This document shows, piece by piece, positions 10,317 to 21,630 of a stretch of 64,000 nt of DNA (within the stretch, counting starts at the first letter, position 1; every line of letters begins with the position of its first letter). The notes below the pieces were generated by a model. That model had not been told where the DNA came from. It saw only the letters and a program-made list of their open reading frames with translations, and made no database searches. Position numbers and translations under genes: made by a program. The DNA lies in contig NC_080168.1 in NCBI RefSeq assembly GCF_950295315.1, positions 69,511,254 through 69,575,253 on the forward strand. The letters are read 5' to 3'. The stretch comes from Erinaceus europaeus. Its lineage: Eukaryota; Chordata; Mammalia; Eulipotyphla; Erinaceidae.

Positions 10317-10646
10317 ACCTCCAGGGTTATCCCTGGAGCTCAGTGCCTGCACTACAAGATCACTGCTCCTGGAGGCCATTTTCCCCATTTTTGTTGCCTT
10401 TTTTGTGCACTTGTTGTTGTTATTACTGTTACTGCTGTTGCTGGATAGGACTGAGAGAAATCAAGAGAGGAGGGAAGACAGAGAGGTGGAGATGAAGATA
10501 GACAGCTGCAGACCTGCTTCACAGCTTGAGAGGCAATCCCCTTGCAGGTGTGAAGCCAGGGGCTCAACTGGGACTCTTATGCTGGTCCTTGTGCTTTGTG
10601 CCATGTGTGCTTAACCCGTTGCACTACCACCTGGCCTTCTCCATTT
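10217..10646 (-). mobile_element. Long tRNA-derived SINE (ERI-1-like) with (CTTT)n tail
   Basis: Reverse-strand SINE: tail at left as (CTTT)n, then the 'GGATAGGACTGAGAG' block. The tRNA-like head at the right ends near 10637 ('GCACTACCACCTGGCC'). Imperfect target duplication TAGGTCTTTC / TAGGTTTTTC at 10207-10216 and 10647-10656. It interrupts the inverted arm of an L1. Confidence 0.9.
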
Positions 10647-11335
10647 TAGGTTTTTCTACTTTCTTGCTACAATTATTGATATTGATAGGGTTTACAGTTA
10701 ATGGTATTTATATGCTTTTCCCATATTTGGGAGCTACTCTGCCCTAATTCAGCTTTTTAGTCCTATTCCCAACTCTGACACCATCTGCCCAGACAATACT
10801 TTTAGCCTACATGCATGTTAGCTGTCAGGCTCAGGCAAAAATTAGTAAAGTCATGGGCCCCTTGGAATATACCTTAAATAGACTTCCTAGATTCTTCTAG
10901 CATGAAGACCCTAAATCTCATCTGCTATACTCTTACCTTTTGGTTCCTGATTATTAAACATTTTGTTCTGCTTTGTATCATAGTGCTTTTCAGCTACTAC
11001 ATTCCTGATGTTACCATGATGCCAAACTGACTTCCCTGGGCAGATGACCTAACCAATGTGTTTTGGAACCTCACCTCCCCAGAGCCCTGCCCCACTAGGG
11101 AAAGAGAAACAGGTATGGACCAATCTTCCAATGCCCATATCCAGTGGAAAAGCAATTACAGATGCCAGATCCCCCACCTTCTGCACCCCATAAAGAATTT
11201 TGGTCTATACCCTAAAAGGATAAAGAATAGGGAAGCTTTCAATGGAGAGGATAGAATATAGAACTCTGGTGGTGGTAATTGTATGGAACTATACCCCTCT
11301 TAGCCCATAATCTTGTCAATCATTATTAAATCACA

Positions 11336-11367
<32 letters not shown>

Positions 11368-11385
11368 GAAGAAGAAGAAGAAGAA
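11336..11385 (+). repeat. (AAT)n and (AAG)n tail
   Basis: Simple repeat grown from the poly(A) tail of the L1 at 9738-11385. Confidence 0.93.
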
Positions 11386-11397
11386 AAGAAAAACTAG

Positions 11398-12545
11398 CAG
11401 AAGAAGGAACAAAAAAGTAGGCTACTATGGAAAACAAATATGAAGAAAATTCACAGATTGCTGAAGTGTTGGATCTAGAGCTAGAGAAGGGTCCAAAGGG
11501 GCAAGAACTTGGAGATTTGGGGTAAGTTCTCTATGTTCCTTTAGTTGATGGACATAAAGTCAAGAATTCTGGTAACACTTCTACTCAACTTAAAAATTTA
11601 AGAAGTCTCATCAATGGCAATGAACTTAATAATGTTCTATCCAAGTTTAATTTTCATTGTCTTGTATTCAACATTTTACAGATAACAAACACGTTTTTTG
11701 TTTGTTTGAATATAACCATAATGACTAGTAAAATGGGACACATGCTTAGAAATGAGTTAAGAGTTGAACAGTCCAAAACTCTAGATGTTTCACAAGTATA
11801 AAAAAAAGATATATAAAAAGAATTAACTGCTTAACTGATAATGACTTCTTCAACAGAGGACAATGAATTAAAACCTTTAACCCATTGAGATGACTTGGAA
11901 TTTTATACATACCTAGCCAACTATAAATCAAGAGGTAGTGTAATAAAGACATTTTTAGACATGTTAAATGCTCAAATATTTGACCTGCTAAGTACCACAT
12001 TTCAAGGAACTCTGGAAAATGTCTTCCCTTAAGTTAAAAAGCAAAGAGAGAGAGAGAGAAAAAGAGAGGGAGTCAAAGGACCCAAATCAGAATAGAGGCA
12101 AAAGGGATTTTTCTTGGAAAATGTCACAGTAAATCTTGGAGTGAGGGCTGCAAAACTAGAAGAGTGCCAGGGCTTTTGGGAATCAAATGAAACAATGAAC
12201 AATCAAGCATGTGTATTTGCCATCCAACCATGACCACCATTATTGAAGACCTAATACCGCCAATGTGCTGAGGATGAAATATTGTCACATAATAATGCAT
12301 TTCTCACTGATTTAATTGTCTAAATGGGCCAACAGAAGAATGAGGTGATTGCCTTAGTTTGACATGTGCCTTTTGAAAGTGTGAACTGGACTTTAGTAGT
12401 ATGTACTCAGTGGTGCTTAAAATTCTTGCAGCATTTCTGCAAAGCACTTAAATCTCTGCTGCTCTCAGTACACTTGTCTTGACAGACAAAAAGAAGCCAA
12501 TTATTTAAAAATCCTACTTTGAAATCCATGGTTAGAGATTAATGC
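11398..12545. other. Unique sequence, no feature recognised
   Basis: AT-rich sequence with only short random open frames. A purine-rich run lies near 12041-12072. Nothing else is supported. Confidence 0.6.
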
Positions 12546-12547
12546 AA

Positions 12548-12662
12548 TCACTACTCAGTTCTGGTTTATGGTGGTGCTGGGAATTGAACCTGAGACCTCA
12601 TTATCTTAGATGTGGATGTGTGTTATGTAAACTTCTATGGTATTCTCTCTTAGCCCTTTCTC
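12548..12662 (-). mobile_element. Short SINE (ERI-2-like)
   Basis: Antisense copy: 'TTATGGTGGTGCTGGGAATT', then the 'GAACCTGAGACCTCA' block and the head around 12625-12660. Diverged. Confidence 0.75.
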
Positions 12663-12815
12663 ACAGGTTTAATTTTAATTTCAAATTGTGTCTGGATAGG
12701 GAAGTAGTGACTGCTACGTAATTTTGACAATTTAATTACCTAAGCTAATACAACCTAAGAATGCATGCTTGTTCACAAAGCAAAATATAATTGATAGGTT
12801 CTAACTATATTTTTC

Positions 12816-14170
12816 TTTTTTTTTTTTAAAATTTTTTATTTAAGAAAGGATTAGTGAACAAAAGCATAAGGTAGGAGGGGTACAACTCCACACAATTCCC
12901 ACCACCCGATCCCCATAACCCACTCCCTCCCATGGTAGCTTTCCCATTCTCTATCCCTCTGGGAGCATGGACCCAGGGTCGTTGAGGGTTGCAGAAGGTA
13001 GAAGGTCTGGCTTCTGTAGTTGCTTCCCCACTGAACATGGGCGTTGACTGGTCGGTCCATACCCCCAGTCTGCCTCTCTCTTTCCCTAGTAGGGTGTGTC
13101 TCTGGGGAAGCTGAGCTGCAGGACACATTGGTGGGGTCTTCAATCCAGGGAAGCCTAGCCAGCATCCTGGTGGCATCTGGAACCTGGTGATTGAAAAGAG
13201 AGTTAACATATGAAGCCAAACAATTTGTTGAGCAATCATGGATCCCAAGCTTGGAATAGTGGAGAGGAAGTGTTAGGGAGGTACTCACTGCAAACTCTAG
13301 TGTAATCCTGCTATCAGGTATATATTTTGCAGTAGTTTATGGATACGTGTGAACATAAGCTCTCTCTCACAGAAACTGGTGTATATTTAGGTTATGGGAC
13401 TTTGTTAGAAAGTGAACTACCTGAGATGAAATTAGAGTGTACTATTAAAGGAAAGGTCTCACCCGAGTAATGAAGCTGAAGGGTTGTCATTCCACACGTG
13501 AAGTCTCTGGATACATTCTGAGGTGAAGCATGTTGAGATGGCAATCGTTGCTTTGGTTAGGTTGTGATCGGCGGATGCAATATTATTTGGTTTGGATTGG
13601 GAGATGTATACGGGAAAGTGGGCCCTATCCAAGGGTTCCAGGACTGGGGGAAGTAGGGGCTCTATAGTGGAGATGTGAGGTTCCTGCTGTCTTAGGGTTC
13701 AAAAAGACAATCAATAGTTAATATTATCATCACATTATTTGTTAATTGGGTTAACTTTGAAAAGTCCCTTTGTTATGGTTTGCTGTACAGTACCCAGTAT
13801 CTTGTATATAGCTGTGCTATTGGAAGCTTCTAATCTACTTGGTCGAGGCTTTTGAGAGAGTCCGTATATCAAATACATAGCCTATATATTAAAAAGATTC
13901 AGTTTGTGTTTTGAGAAACTTTGAGACATACAATTGATTTCCCCCTCTCATATTAATTAACTACTGATTTATATGTCTACATTTTGCTAGGAGTGTACAT
14001 AAACACCATTCCCACCACCAAAGGACTGTGACCCATCCCTCCCGCCCACTCCCACCCCCCACTGGCCCAGGAAGCTACATGTCTACCCCTCACCACTGGG
14101 TTTTTACTTTGGTGCCCTACTTACAATTTGATCAGGTCCTGCTTTTAGTTTCCCTTTCAGATCTTCTTAC
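12816..14170 (-). other. L1 3'UTR and poly(A) tail, young type
   Basis: Runs from the ORF2 stop at 14171 down to a T-rich stretch at 12816-12842 (poly(A) on the L1 strand), with AATAAA just before it. It carries the 'GGTGGTGGGAATTGTG' block near the end. Here the blocks on either side of the old 0.8-kb module are joined directly around 13285-13300. Confidence 0.92.
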
Positions 14171-17100
14171 TCAACTTCTGTTGATGAGTGGGATCATCCC
14201 ATACTCATCTTTATCTTTCTGACTTAGTTCACTTAACATAATTCCTTCTAGCTCTGTCCAAGATGGGTCAGAGAAGGTGGGTTCATTGTTCTTCATAGCT
14301 GCATAGTATTCCATTGTGTATATATACCACAGCTTTCTCAGCCACTCATCTGTTGTTGGGCACCTGGGTTGCTTCCAGGTTTTAGCTATTATGAATTGTG
14401 CTGCTATGAACATAGGAGTACACACCTCTTTTTGGTTGGGTGTTATGGAGTCCTTGGGGTATAACCCCAGGAGAGGAATTATTGGGTCATATGGAAGGTC
14501 CATGTCTAGCCTTCTGAGAGTTTTCCAGACTGCTCTCCACAGAGGCTGTACCAATTTACATTCCCACCAGCAATGTAAAAGGGTTCCTCTGTCGCCACAT
14601 CCTCTCCAGCATTTGTTGCTGCTGTCCTTTTTGATGTATGCCATTCTTACAGGCGTGAGGTGGTATCTTAGTGTTGTCTTAATTTGCATTTCTCTGACAA
14701 TCAGTGACCTAGAGCAGTTTTCCATATGTTTGTTAGCCTTTTGGATCTCCTCTGTGGTGAATGTTTTGTTCATTTCCTCTGCCCATTTTTGGATGGGGTC
14801 ATTTGCTTTTTTGCGGCTAAGTTTGCTGAGCTCTTTATATATTTTGGTGATTAGTTTCTTGTCTGATGTCTGGCATGTGAAGATCTTCTCCCATTCTGTG
14901 AGGGGTCTCTCTGTTTGTTTAATAGTTTCTTTGGATGTGCAGAAGCTTTTCAATTTGATGTAGTCCCATTGGTTTGTTTCTGCTTTGGTCTTCCTTGCAA
15001 TTGGTTTGATTCATCAAAGATGTCCTTGAGGTGTAGGTGGGAAAGTGTTTTACCAATGTTTTCCTCTAAGTATTTGATTGTTTCTGGTCTGACATCTAGG
15101 TCTTTGATCCATTTGGAGTTGATTTTTGTTTCTGGTGAGATAAAGTGGTTCAATTTCATTCTTCTGCATGTTTCAACCCAGTTTTCCCAGCACCATTTAT
15201 TGAAGAGAGCCTCCTTTTTCCATTTAATACTTTGGGCCCCCTTATCAAAGATTAGATGCCCATAGGTGTTGGGATTTACTTCTGGGCTTTCAATTCTGTT
15301 CCACTGGTCTGTGTGCCTATTTTTGTTCCAGTACCATGCTGTTTTGATGATGATGGCTTTATAATATAGTTTAAGGTCTGGGAGTGTGATGCCTCCATTT
15401 CTGTTTCTTTTCCTAAGGATGGTTTTGGCAATTCTAGGTATTTTCAGGTTCCAGATAAATGATTGTAGTGTTTGTTCTATTCTCTTAAAGTAGCCTGGTG
15501 GAACTTTGATGGGTATTGCATTAAATTTGTATATGGCTCTGGGGAGAATATTCATTTTGATGATATTTATTCTTCCAATCCATGAGCATGGGATATCTTT
15601 CCATTTCTTGGTATCAGTTTCTATCTCCTTGAGTAGCGACTCATAGTTTTCAGTATACAAGTCTTTCACTTCTTTGGTCAACTTTATTCCTAGGTATTTG
15701 ATTGATTTTGCTGAAACAGTAAATGGGAGTGATTTCTGGATGTCTTCTTCTTCAGATTTAGTGTTTGCATAAAGAAATGCCACTGATTTTTGTACATTGA
15801 TTTTGTAGCCTGATACCTTGCTATATTGCCTAACAACTTCCAGTAATTTTCTACTGGATTCTTTAGGTCTTTCTATGTATACTATCATATCATCTGCAAA
15901 TAGTGAGAGCTTGACTTCTTCCCTTCCAATCAGTATTCCTTTGATTTCTTTCTCTTGCCTGATTGCTATGGCAAGAACTTCCAATACTATGTTGAAGAGT
16001 AACGGAGACAGTGGACAGCCCTGTCTAGTCCCCGATCTGAGGGGGAATGCTTTCAGCTTCTGTCCATTGAGTATGATGTTGGCTGTAGGTTTGCTATATA
16101 TAGACTCCACTATCTTGAGGAATTTGCCATCTATTCCCATTTTTTGTAGAGTTTTGAGCATGAATGGGTGTTGGATTTTGTCAAAGGCTTTCTCTGCATC
16201 TATTGAGATAATCATGTGGTTTTTGGCTTTGCTTTTATTGATGTGATGAATGACATTGATTGATTTACGGATGTTGAACCAGCCTTGCATTCCTGGAATG
16301 AATCCCACTTGGTCATGATGAACAATCTTTTTGATGTGTTGCTGTATCCGGTTGGCCAAGATCTTGTTTAATATTTTGGCATCTATGTTCATCAGAGATA
16401 TTGGTCTGTAGTTTTCCTTTTTTGTTCTGTCCCTATCAGCTTTTGGTATCAGGGTGATGTTGGCTTCATAAAAGGTGGAAGGGAGTATTCCTGTTTCTTC
16501 AATCTTATGGAATAGCTTAACAAGTATGGGTATTAACTGTTTCCTGAAAGTTTTGTAGAATTCGTTTGTGAAGCCATCTGGTCCTGGACTTTTGTTGTTG
16601 GGGAGATTCTTAATAACGGTTTCAATTTCTTTGTCTGTGATTGGTGCATTTAGATTTTGTAGTTCTTCTTGGTTCAGTTTTGGAAGTGCATAGGTTTCTA
16701 GGAATTGTTCCATTTCTTCCAGATTCTCTAGCTTGGTGGCATATAGTTCTTTATAGAAGTTTCGCAGAATTCTCTGGATTTCTGTGGTGTCAGTTGTGAT
16801 ATCTCCTGCATCGTTTACAATTCTACTAATTTGAGTCTCTCTCTTTTTTGTTTGGTGAGTCTGGCTAGGGGTTTGTCAATTTTGTTTAATCTTTCAAAGA
16901 ACCAACATTTGGCTTCATTGATCTTTTGTATGGTTCTTTTATTTTCGATGATGTTTATTTCTGCTCTAACTTTAGTGATTTCTGTCCTTCTGGTTGCTTT
17001 AGGGTTCCTTTGTTCCTCTTCCTCTAAGTCCTTGAGGTGTGTAGTAAGGTCGTTCATTTGGGCTTCTTGGTGTTTAATATGTGATTGTATGGCTATAAGT

Positions 17101-18005
17101 TTCCCTCTCAGTACTGCTTTCGCTGTGTCCCAAATATTTTGATAGGTTGTGTCTTCATTTTCATTAGTTTCCAGGAACATTTGAATTTCCTGTTTGAGTG
17201 AGTCTCTGACCCAGTGGTTCTTAAGGAGCATGTTGTTTAGTTTCCAAATTCTATGTCTTTTAATAATTTTCCGTTTGTTGTTAAAAGTTAGTTTTACTCC
17301 ACTGTGGTCTGAGAAGATACTTGGGATGATTTCAATGCTCTTGAATTTATTGATGCTGTCTTTGTGGCCTAACATGTGGTCTATCCTTGAGTATGTGTTA
17401 TGTGGATTTGAAAAGAAGGTGTATTCCAGTTTTTTGGGGTAGAGGAGTCTGAAAATGTCCAAGAGGTCTAGTCTGTCAATCTCTTCATTCAATTCTCTTG
17501 TATCTTTATTGGTTCTCTGCTTTGTTGATCTGTCTAAGTGTGAGAGTGGGGTATTGAAGTCTCCCACTATTATTGTATTACTATTGATGTATTTTTGAAA
17601 TTCTTTCAGTAGATGCTTAATGTATTTAGATGGTCCCTCGTTGGGTGCATAGATGTTAATAATTGTTAAGTCTTCTTGGTTGATTGATCCTCTAATCATT
17701 ATGTAATGTCCTTGCCTATCTTTTATTACTTTATTTAATTTAAAATCTATCGTGTCTGAGATGAGAATGGCTGTTCCTGCCCTTTTTTGTGGACCGTTAG
17801 CCTGTATGATAGTTTTCCATCCTTTCACTTTAAGTCTGTGTTTATCTTGTTGTGACAGATGGGATTCTTGCAAGCAGCAAATGGTTGGGTTATGTTTTCT
17901 GATCCATCCCCCCACCCTGTGCCTTTTGATGGGTGAGTTTAAGCCATTGACATTTATTGATATTATGGATTTAATGTATTGTAGTGCCATTGTTCTAAAA
18001 AACAA
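14171..18005 (-). pseudogene. L1 ORF2p: endonuclease and reverse transcriptase, two frameshifts
   Basis: About 1,278 codons, the usual ORF2p length, in three frames. Piece 1 (18005-16815) is the APE-type endonuclease, with [20 protein letters not shown] and S-D-H-S-G motifs. Piece 2 (16713-14950) is the reverse transcriptase, with [16 protein letters not shown] and the catalytic F-A-D-D. Piece 3 (14953-14171) holds the cysteine-rich C-X3-C-X7-H-X4-C motif. The first shift lies in a GA run near 16840, the second near 15010. Translation may begin at the ATG at 18005 or the in-frame ATG six codons on. ORF2p nicks target DNA and copies L1 RNA at the nick. Confidence 0.95.
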
Positions 18006-18050
18006 TTTGTTTACTCTGACATATTGCTAGTATTATAGTGATGTTCTTGT

Positions 18051-18965
18051 TTATAAGAGGTCTTTTAGTACCTCTTTCAGGGCCGGCTTGGTGATAGTTG
18101 CCTCCTTTAACTGTTGTTTGTCTAAGAAGGTTTTGATCCCTCCATCTAGCTTGAATGAAAGTCTAGCAGGATATATTATCCTTGGTTGAAACCCTTTTTC
18201 ATTCAGGGCTCGATAGATATCTTGCCACTCCCTTCTGGCTTTTAGAGTTTGAGTGGAGAAATCTGCAGAAAGTCTTATGGGTTTTCCCCTGTATGTGACT
18301 TTTTGTTTCTCTCTTGCAGCCTTTAGGATCCTTTCTTTATCCTTACTTCTTCTCATTGTGACTATGATGTGTCTTGGTGTTTTCAGGTCTGGGTTGATTC
18401 TGTTTGGTACTCTCTGGGCCTCTTGCACCTTGATATCCTTTCTGTTATTCAGGTCTGGGAAGTTTTCTTGTATTATTTCCTCTAGAATGTTTGCTTCCCC
18501 TTCCTCTCTTTCTTCCTCTTGCAGGCCAATTATACGAATGTTACTTCTTTTGAGATCATCCCATATGTCTCTGTTGTTGTTTTCAGTGTTTCTCAATCTC
18601 TTTTTAAGCTCTTTCACCTCTTTCTTAGTTTTCTCTAACTCATCCTCTGTCTGACTAATTCTGTTTTCTGCTTCTGTTAGTCTGCTTTCCCTTGCCTCAG
18701 CTTCTTTCTTCATTACAGCTATTTCAGCTTTCAGTTCTCTAATTGTCTCAAGATAATCATTATTTTCCTTGGGGGTCTCAACTGTTGTTTCCCTAATACT
18801 GCCATTCCTTTCCTCCAATGTTGTTTTCATTTCTGTGATTAATAAGTTTATTATTGCTTGCATACTTTTCTTATCTATGGTTACTTCTGACTGATTTGTG
18901 GTTTCTTCTGGGCTCTTGTCTTCATTCATTGGGGTAGCAGTTTTATTTGTTTTTAATCTACCCAT
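18051..18965 (-). CDS. L1 ORF1p, intact, 304 aa
   Basis: Nucleic-acid chaperone that coats L1 RNA in the cytoplasm as a trimer. Layout: a variable N-terminus (1-50), a long coiled coil with many K/E heptads (about 60-135), an RNA-recognition motif (about 140-225, starting near R-S-N-I-R-I-I-G-L), and a C-terminal domain (about 230-300) with the conserved R-R-E-W-Q stretch. At 304 aa it is slightly shorter than the human protein (338 aa), the difference lying in the N-terminal half. Start chosen at 18965, the first ATG after the leader; another ATG (M-N-E-D-K-S) follows 12 codons on. No stops or frameshifts. It ends 45 bp before ORF2. Confidence 0.95.
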   Translation of the reverse strand: MGRLKTNKTATPMNEDKSPEETTNQSEVTIDKKSMQAIINLLITEMKTTLEERNGSIRETTVETPKENNDYLETIRELKAEIAVMKKEAEARESRLTEAENRISQTEDELEKTKKEVKELKKRLRNTENNNRDIWDDLKRSNIRIIGLQEEEREEGEANILEEIIQENFPDLNNRKDIKVQEAQRVPNRINPDLKTPRHIIVTMRRSKDKERILKAAREKQKVTYRGKPIRLSADFSTQTLKARREWQDIYRALNEKGFQPRIIYPARLSFKLDGGIKTFLDKQQLKEATITKPALKEVLKDLL

Positions 18966-19789
18966 TTTTTTTTATTTATGTGTTTCTCTCTCTTCTTTTT
19001 TATGCTCTGTTGTTCCTCAGTTGTTGTGTTTTGAGCACAAGTAACACTGTACTAAATACCTTTATGACAGTTGCACTTACCAACCTCTGGAATTACAGTA
19101 GCAACTGAAGTAAGTATTGAAGGAGTTTAATCGTTACCGGTTAGCCAAACAATTTCTCCAGTACGTGAAAAATAGTAACCAAATCCCAGTGAAGAAAGAG
19201 AAAAGAAAGAGAGGATAGCAAGAATAGACAGTTATGCAAATCTACTATCCAGTGTATATTCTAGGGGTAACAAGAGTGTAAAGGGAACTAGAGCAGAGAT
19301 ACACACATAGAGAGTCCACTCTGGGTCAGATTTCTTCCCCAAAGTAATTCACAAATTCAGAAAGGCAAAGAAGAAAGAAGTGTATGACAAGATAAAAAAA
19401 AAATTAGAGATAGAGAGAGATAAAAGAGAGAAAAGGGAGAAGATAAGAAGAAGGGTTGTAATTAAAGAGCAGTGCGAGGAACTTCCCAAATGTGTATCAG
19501 TGAATTTAAAAAAAAAAAAAAAACCCTGTTTGGTGGTATGGGGTATCCTGCTAGTAGCTGGTCCCAGGCACTGCTTATGGGGGGGGGGCAGCGGGAAGGA
19601 TGTATGCTTGAAAATTAAAAGGAAGAAAAAAGAATTTTTTCCCCTATTCTAATTCTTAACCCACATTCAGTTATAGACACCTCCTTGGTATGACCGCTAT
19701 GGCCCCTTATTGGCTGGCCTGCTAGTGGCAGAAAATCCTCTTGTTTACACGAGATGTGGCCGGAGCTCAAAGGCTAGCCGCTTCTCCGT

Positions 19790-19802
19790 CCGCCATCTTC
19801 CG
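19790..19802 (-). promoter_or_regulatory. YY1-like motif, second leader unit
   Basis: GGAAGATGGCGG on the minus strand, next to a C-rich/G-rich run of 13 (around 19807-19820). Second copy of the motif at 20248-20260. Confidence 0.6.
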
Positions 19803-19809
19803 GGAGACC

Positions 19810-20113
19810 CCCCCCCCCCTCCAGACTTTTTAAGAGGATTTCTCAAAAATGAAAACTAGCTCCAAGTCCTTTGATCCAATGAGAGCTATACTCAAGAAGT
19901 CTTTGGATCCACCCACAGGGTCGCGGTGGACCCTGGATTCTCCCAAGAGGAAGCCCCCGAGCTAAAGTGCTCTCTCCGGGTCCTCTGCCTGCCGTGCTCT
20001 GCAACCGGTGGAGGAGCCGCCTTCTTGAGCGGGCGGAGGACAATGCCCGGCGCACTCACCTTGCTCGGCTCCGCTGGGGAATTCTGGAGCCCCGCTAGTC
20101 CGTGTCACCTTTA
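19810..20113 (-). other. GC-rich segment between the two L1 leader units
   Basis: Markedly richer in G and C than its surroundings. On the L1 strand it contains AAGGTGAGTGCG near 20060, a close match to a splice donor. It is absent from the L1 leader that starts at 62986. Origin unknown: part of the L1 promoter in this subfamily, or captured host sequence. Confidence 0.6.
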
Positions 20114-20247
20114 CTCTAATTCTTAACCCAAATTAAACTGTAATCACTTCTTTGGTGCCCCCCCCTTATTGACTGGCCTGCTAAAGGCAGAAAATCCTAC
20201 TGTTGCCGATGATGCGATCAGAGCACTCGCTGTCAGCGACTTCTCAG

Positions 20248-20260
20248 GCCGCCATCTTCC
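20248..20260 (-). promoter_or_regulatory. YY1-like motif, first leader unit
   Basis: GGAAGATGGCGGC on the minus strand, about 20 bp from the L1 start, the position of the YY1 site in human L1. Confidence 0.65.
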
Positions 20261-20474
20261 TAACTTCCCCCCAAGCAGTCCTAACTATATTTTTCAAGGT
20301 GAAAACTTATGAATGATTTGGAACCTAAGAAATTAATAGTATCTTTAGTTTCTTGGAAAGTCATGTGTAAAAATGTTAACAGTATCAAAGGAAACTTGAG
20401 GAAACATTATACCATCATCAAGTAGTCTGTAGATAAACAAATACACACAGAAAAATTAAGCTCAATTAGTTTTA

Positions 20475-20693
20475 GTTATATTAAAGTTTTTTTAATTGTA
20501 TTTATTTATTATTGGATGGAGACAAAGATAAATGGAGAGGGATATAGAAAAGAAGAGAGACAGAGAGACACTTGTAGCCTTGCTTTACTACTTGTGAAGC
20601 TTTCTTCCTGCAGGTCAGATCCAGTGGCTTGAACCCAGGTCACTGGACACTGTAGTGTGTGTGCTTAACCAGATGTGCCACCACCTGGCCCCC
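20475..20693 (-). mobile_element. Long tRNA-derived SINE (ERI-1-like)
   Basis: Antisense copy with the tail at left ('TATTTATTTATTATTGGATGG'), the 'CTTGTGAAGCTTTC' block, and the tRNA-like head at right ('GTGCCACCACCTGGCCCC'). Confidence 0.88.
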
Positions 20694-21039
20694 AATTCTA
20701 TTAAAGTTTCATTAGAACTAATCCCAGGATATTTTGGTCCAAATTTGAGATACCACTCTTAAAGATCTTTAGTGAATTGTAAGGAAGAAGAGAGATTCAA
20801 GGAAGGGATAAATATTATCATTAAAATAGATGGAAATTGTTCCTGTGTGTTAAAGACTGCACTGTAAACTATTAACTACTTCTAAAATAAAAGACATGAA
20901 TTGAGGGAATAGGAGGAGTGTCTTTTTCTTTTCATTGGGATAGCACTGAAACTCTGGTGGTAAGTATGTGAGTCTTACATACTGAAGTATAAAGCTATAC
21001 CCTCAAAATTCTATAATCTTTTAAACCAACAAAATATCT

Positions 21040-21145
21040 ATATCTACTATCTATAATCTATCTAATCTATCATCCATCTATCCATTCATCTATCAATGAT
21101 CTATCATTTAGCTATCATCTATCTATATCTTTTTTCTATCATTTC
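21040..21145. repeat. Imperfect (ATCT)n-like microsatellite
   Basis: Repeated TCTA, ATCT and CATC units with many interruptions. Confidence 0.85.
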
Positions 21146-21304
21146 AGTGACATCTATCAATGCAGATAAACATTCTTTAGTTCATTGTCAATGGGTGTTT
21201 GATGATGCCTCCAGGGACAATTTGGCTATCAAGATATGTATTTGGTTGTCCCAGCTGAGTAGAGGACAACTAATATTGTTGATGTGTAGTGTCAGAAGTG
21301 CTGA

Positions 21305-21630
21305 AAGGGGCCCGGGCGTTAGTGCAGCAGGTTAAGTGCACATGGCGTGAAGTGCAAAGACCACTTTAAGGATCCCAGTTTGAGCCCCTGGCTTCCCACA
21401 TTCAGGGGAGTTGCTTCACAAGTGGTGAAGCAGGTCTGCAGGTGTCTTTCTCTCCTTCTCCCTGTCTTCCTCACCTCCTTCAATTTCTCTCTGCCCTATG
21501 CAACAACAAGGACAACAAGGATAAACAACAAGGGCAACAGAAGGGAAAAAATAGCCTCCAGGAGCAGTGAATTCATAGTGCAGGCACCAAGCCCCAGTGA
21601 TAACCCTGGAGGCAAAAAAAAAAAAAAGTA
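21305..21630 (+). mobile_element. Long tRNA-derived SINE (ERI-1-like)
   Basis: Sense copy. The tRNA-like head (GCGTTAGTGCAGCAGG region, 21315-21395) is followed by the CT-rich block, the 'ACAACAAGG' block and an A-tail at 21615-21628. Confidence 0.92.

Larger units (their letters stand above)
9738..11385 (+). mobile_element. 5'-inverted (twin-primed) L1 3'UTR insertion
   Basis: The left arm (9738-10670, SINE excluded) is L1 3'UTR in antisense. The right arm (10671-11385) is the following part of the same 3'UTR in sense, ending in (AAT)n and A-rich tail. Both arms break at the same consensus point, around the 'GGGTTTACAGT' block. The 12-bp target duplication AAGAAAAACTAG lies at 9726-9737 and 11386-11397. 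This is the structure produced when two primers start reverse transcription on one L1 RNA. A SINE later entered the inverted arm at 10217-10646. Confidence 0.92.
12816..20280 (-). mobile_element. Full-length young L1 retrotransposon
   Basis: Complete L1 of 7,465 bp on the minus strand. It contains 5'UTR (20280-18966), ORF1 (18965-18051), a 45-bp intergenic gap, ORF2 (18005-14171, two frameshifts), 3'UTR and poly(A) tail (12816-14170). The 15-bp target duplication CTAACTATATTTTTC is perfect at 12801-12815 and 20281-20295, so the insertion is recent. It lacks the 0.8-kb 3'UTR module of older copies. It begins with a YY1-type motif in both of two repeated leader units. The intact ORF1 and only two breaks in ORF2 suggest a source-like lineage, though this copy should not move itself. 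Confidence 0.97.
18966..20280 (-). promoter_or_regulatory. L1 5'UTR with duplicated promoter unit
   Basis: Read on the minus strand, a leader unit (20280-20114) begins with an AAGATGGCGG motif. A 300-bp GC-rich segment (20113-19808) follows, and then a second, diverged copy of the same leader unit (19807-19640) with its own AAGATGGCGG. The rest resembles the other L1 leaders here. AAGATGG motifs at the start of human L1s bind YY1 and help set the start site. The unit order suggests a tandem-monomer-like 5'UTR. Confidence 0.85.

Noticed and set aside
12826..13288. Two overlapping minus-strand frames of 140 and 145 codons
   Set aside because: They lie in the L1 3'UTR, and the same frames reappear, broken, in other 3'UTR copies (for example 49911-50306, 34225-34533).
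14316..15265. Long plus-strand open frames opposite the L1 ORF2
   Set aside because: They are the reverse complement of ORF2 codons and recur opposite every ORF2 C-terminal copy; no independent signal.
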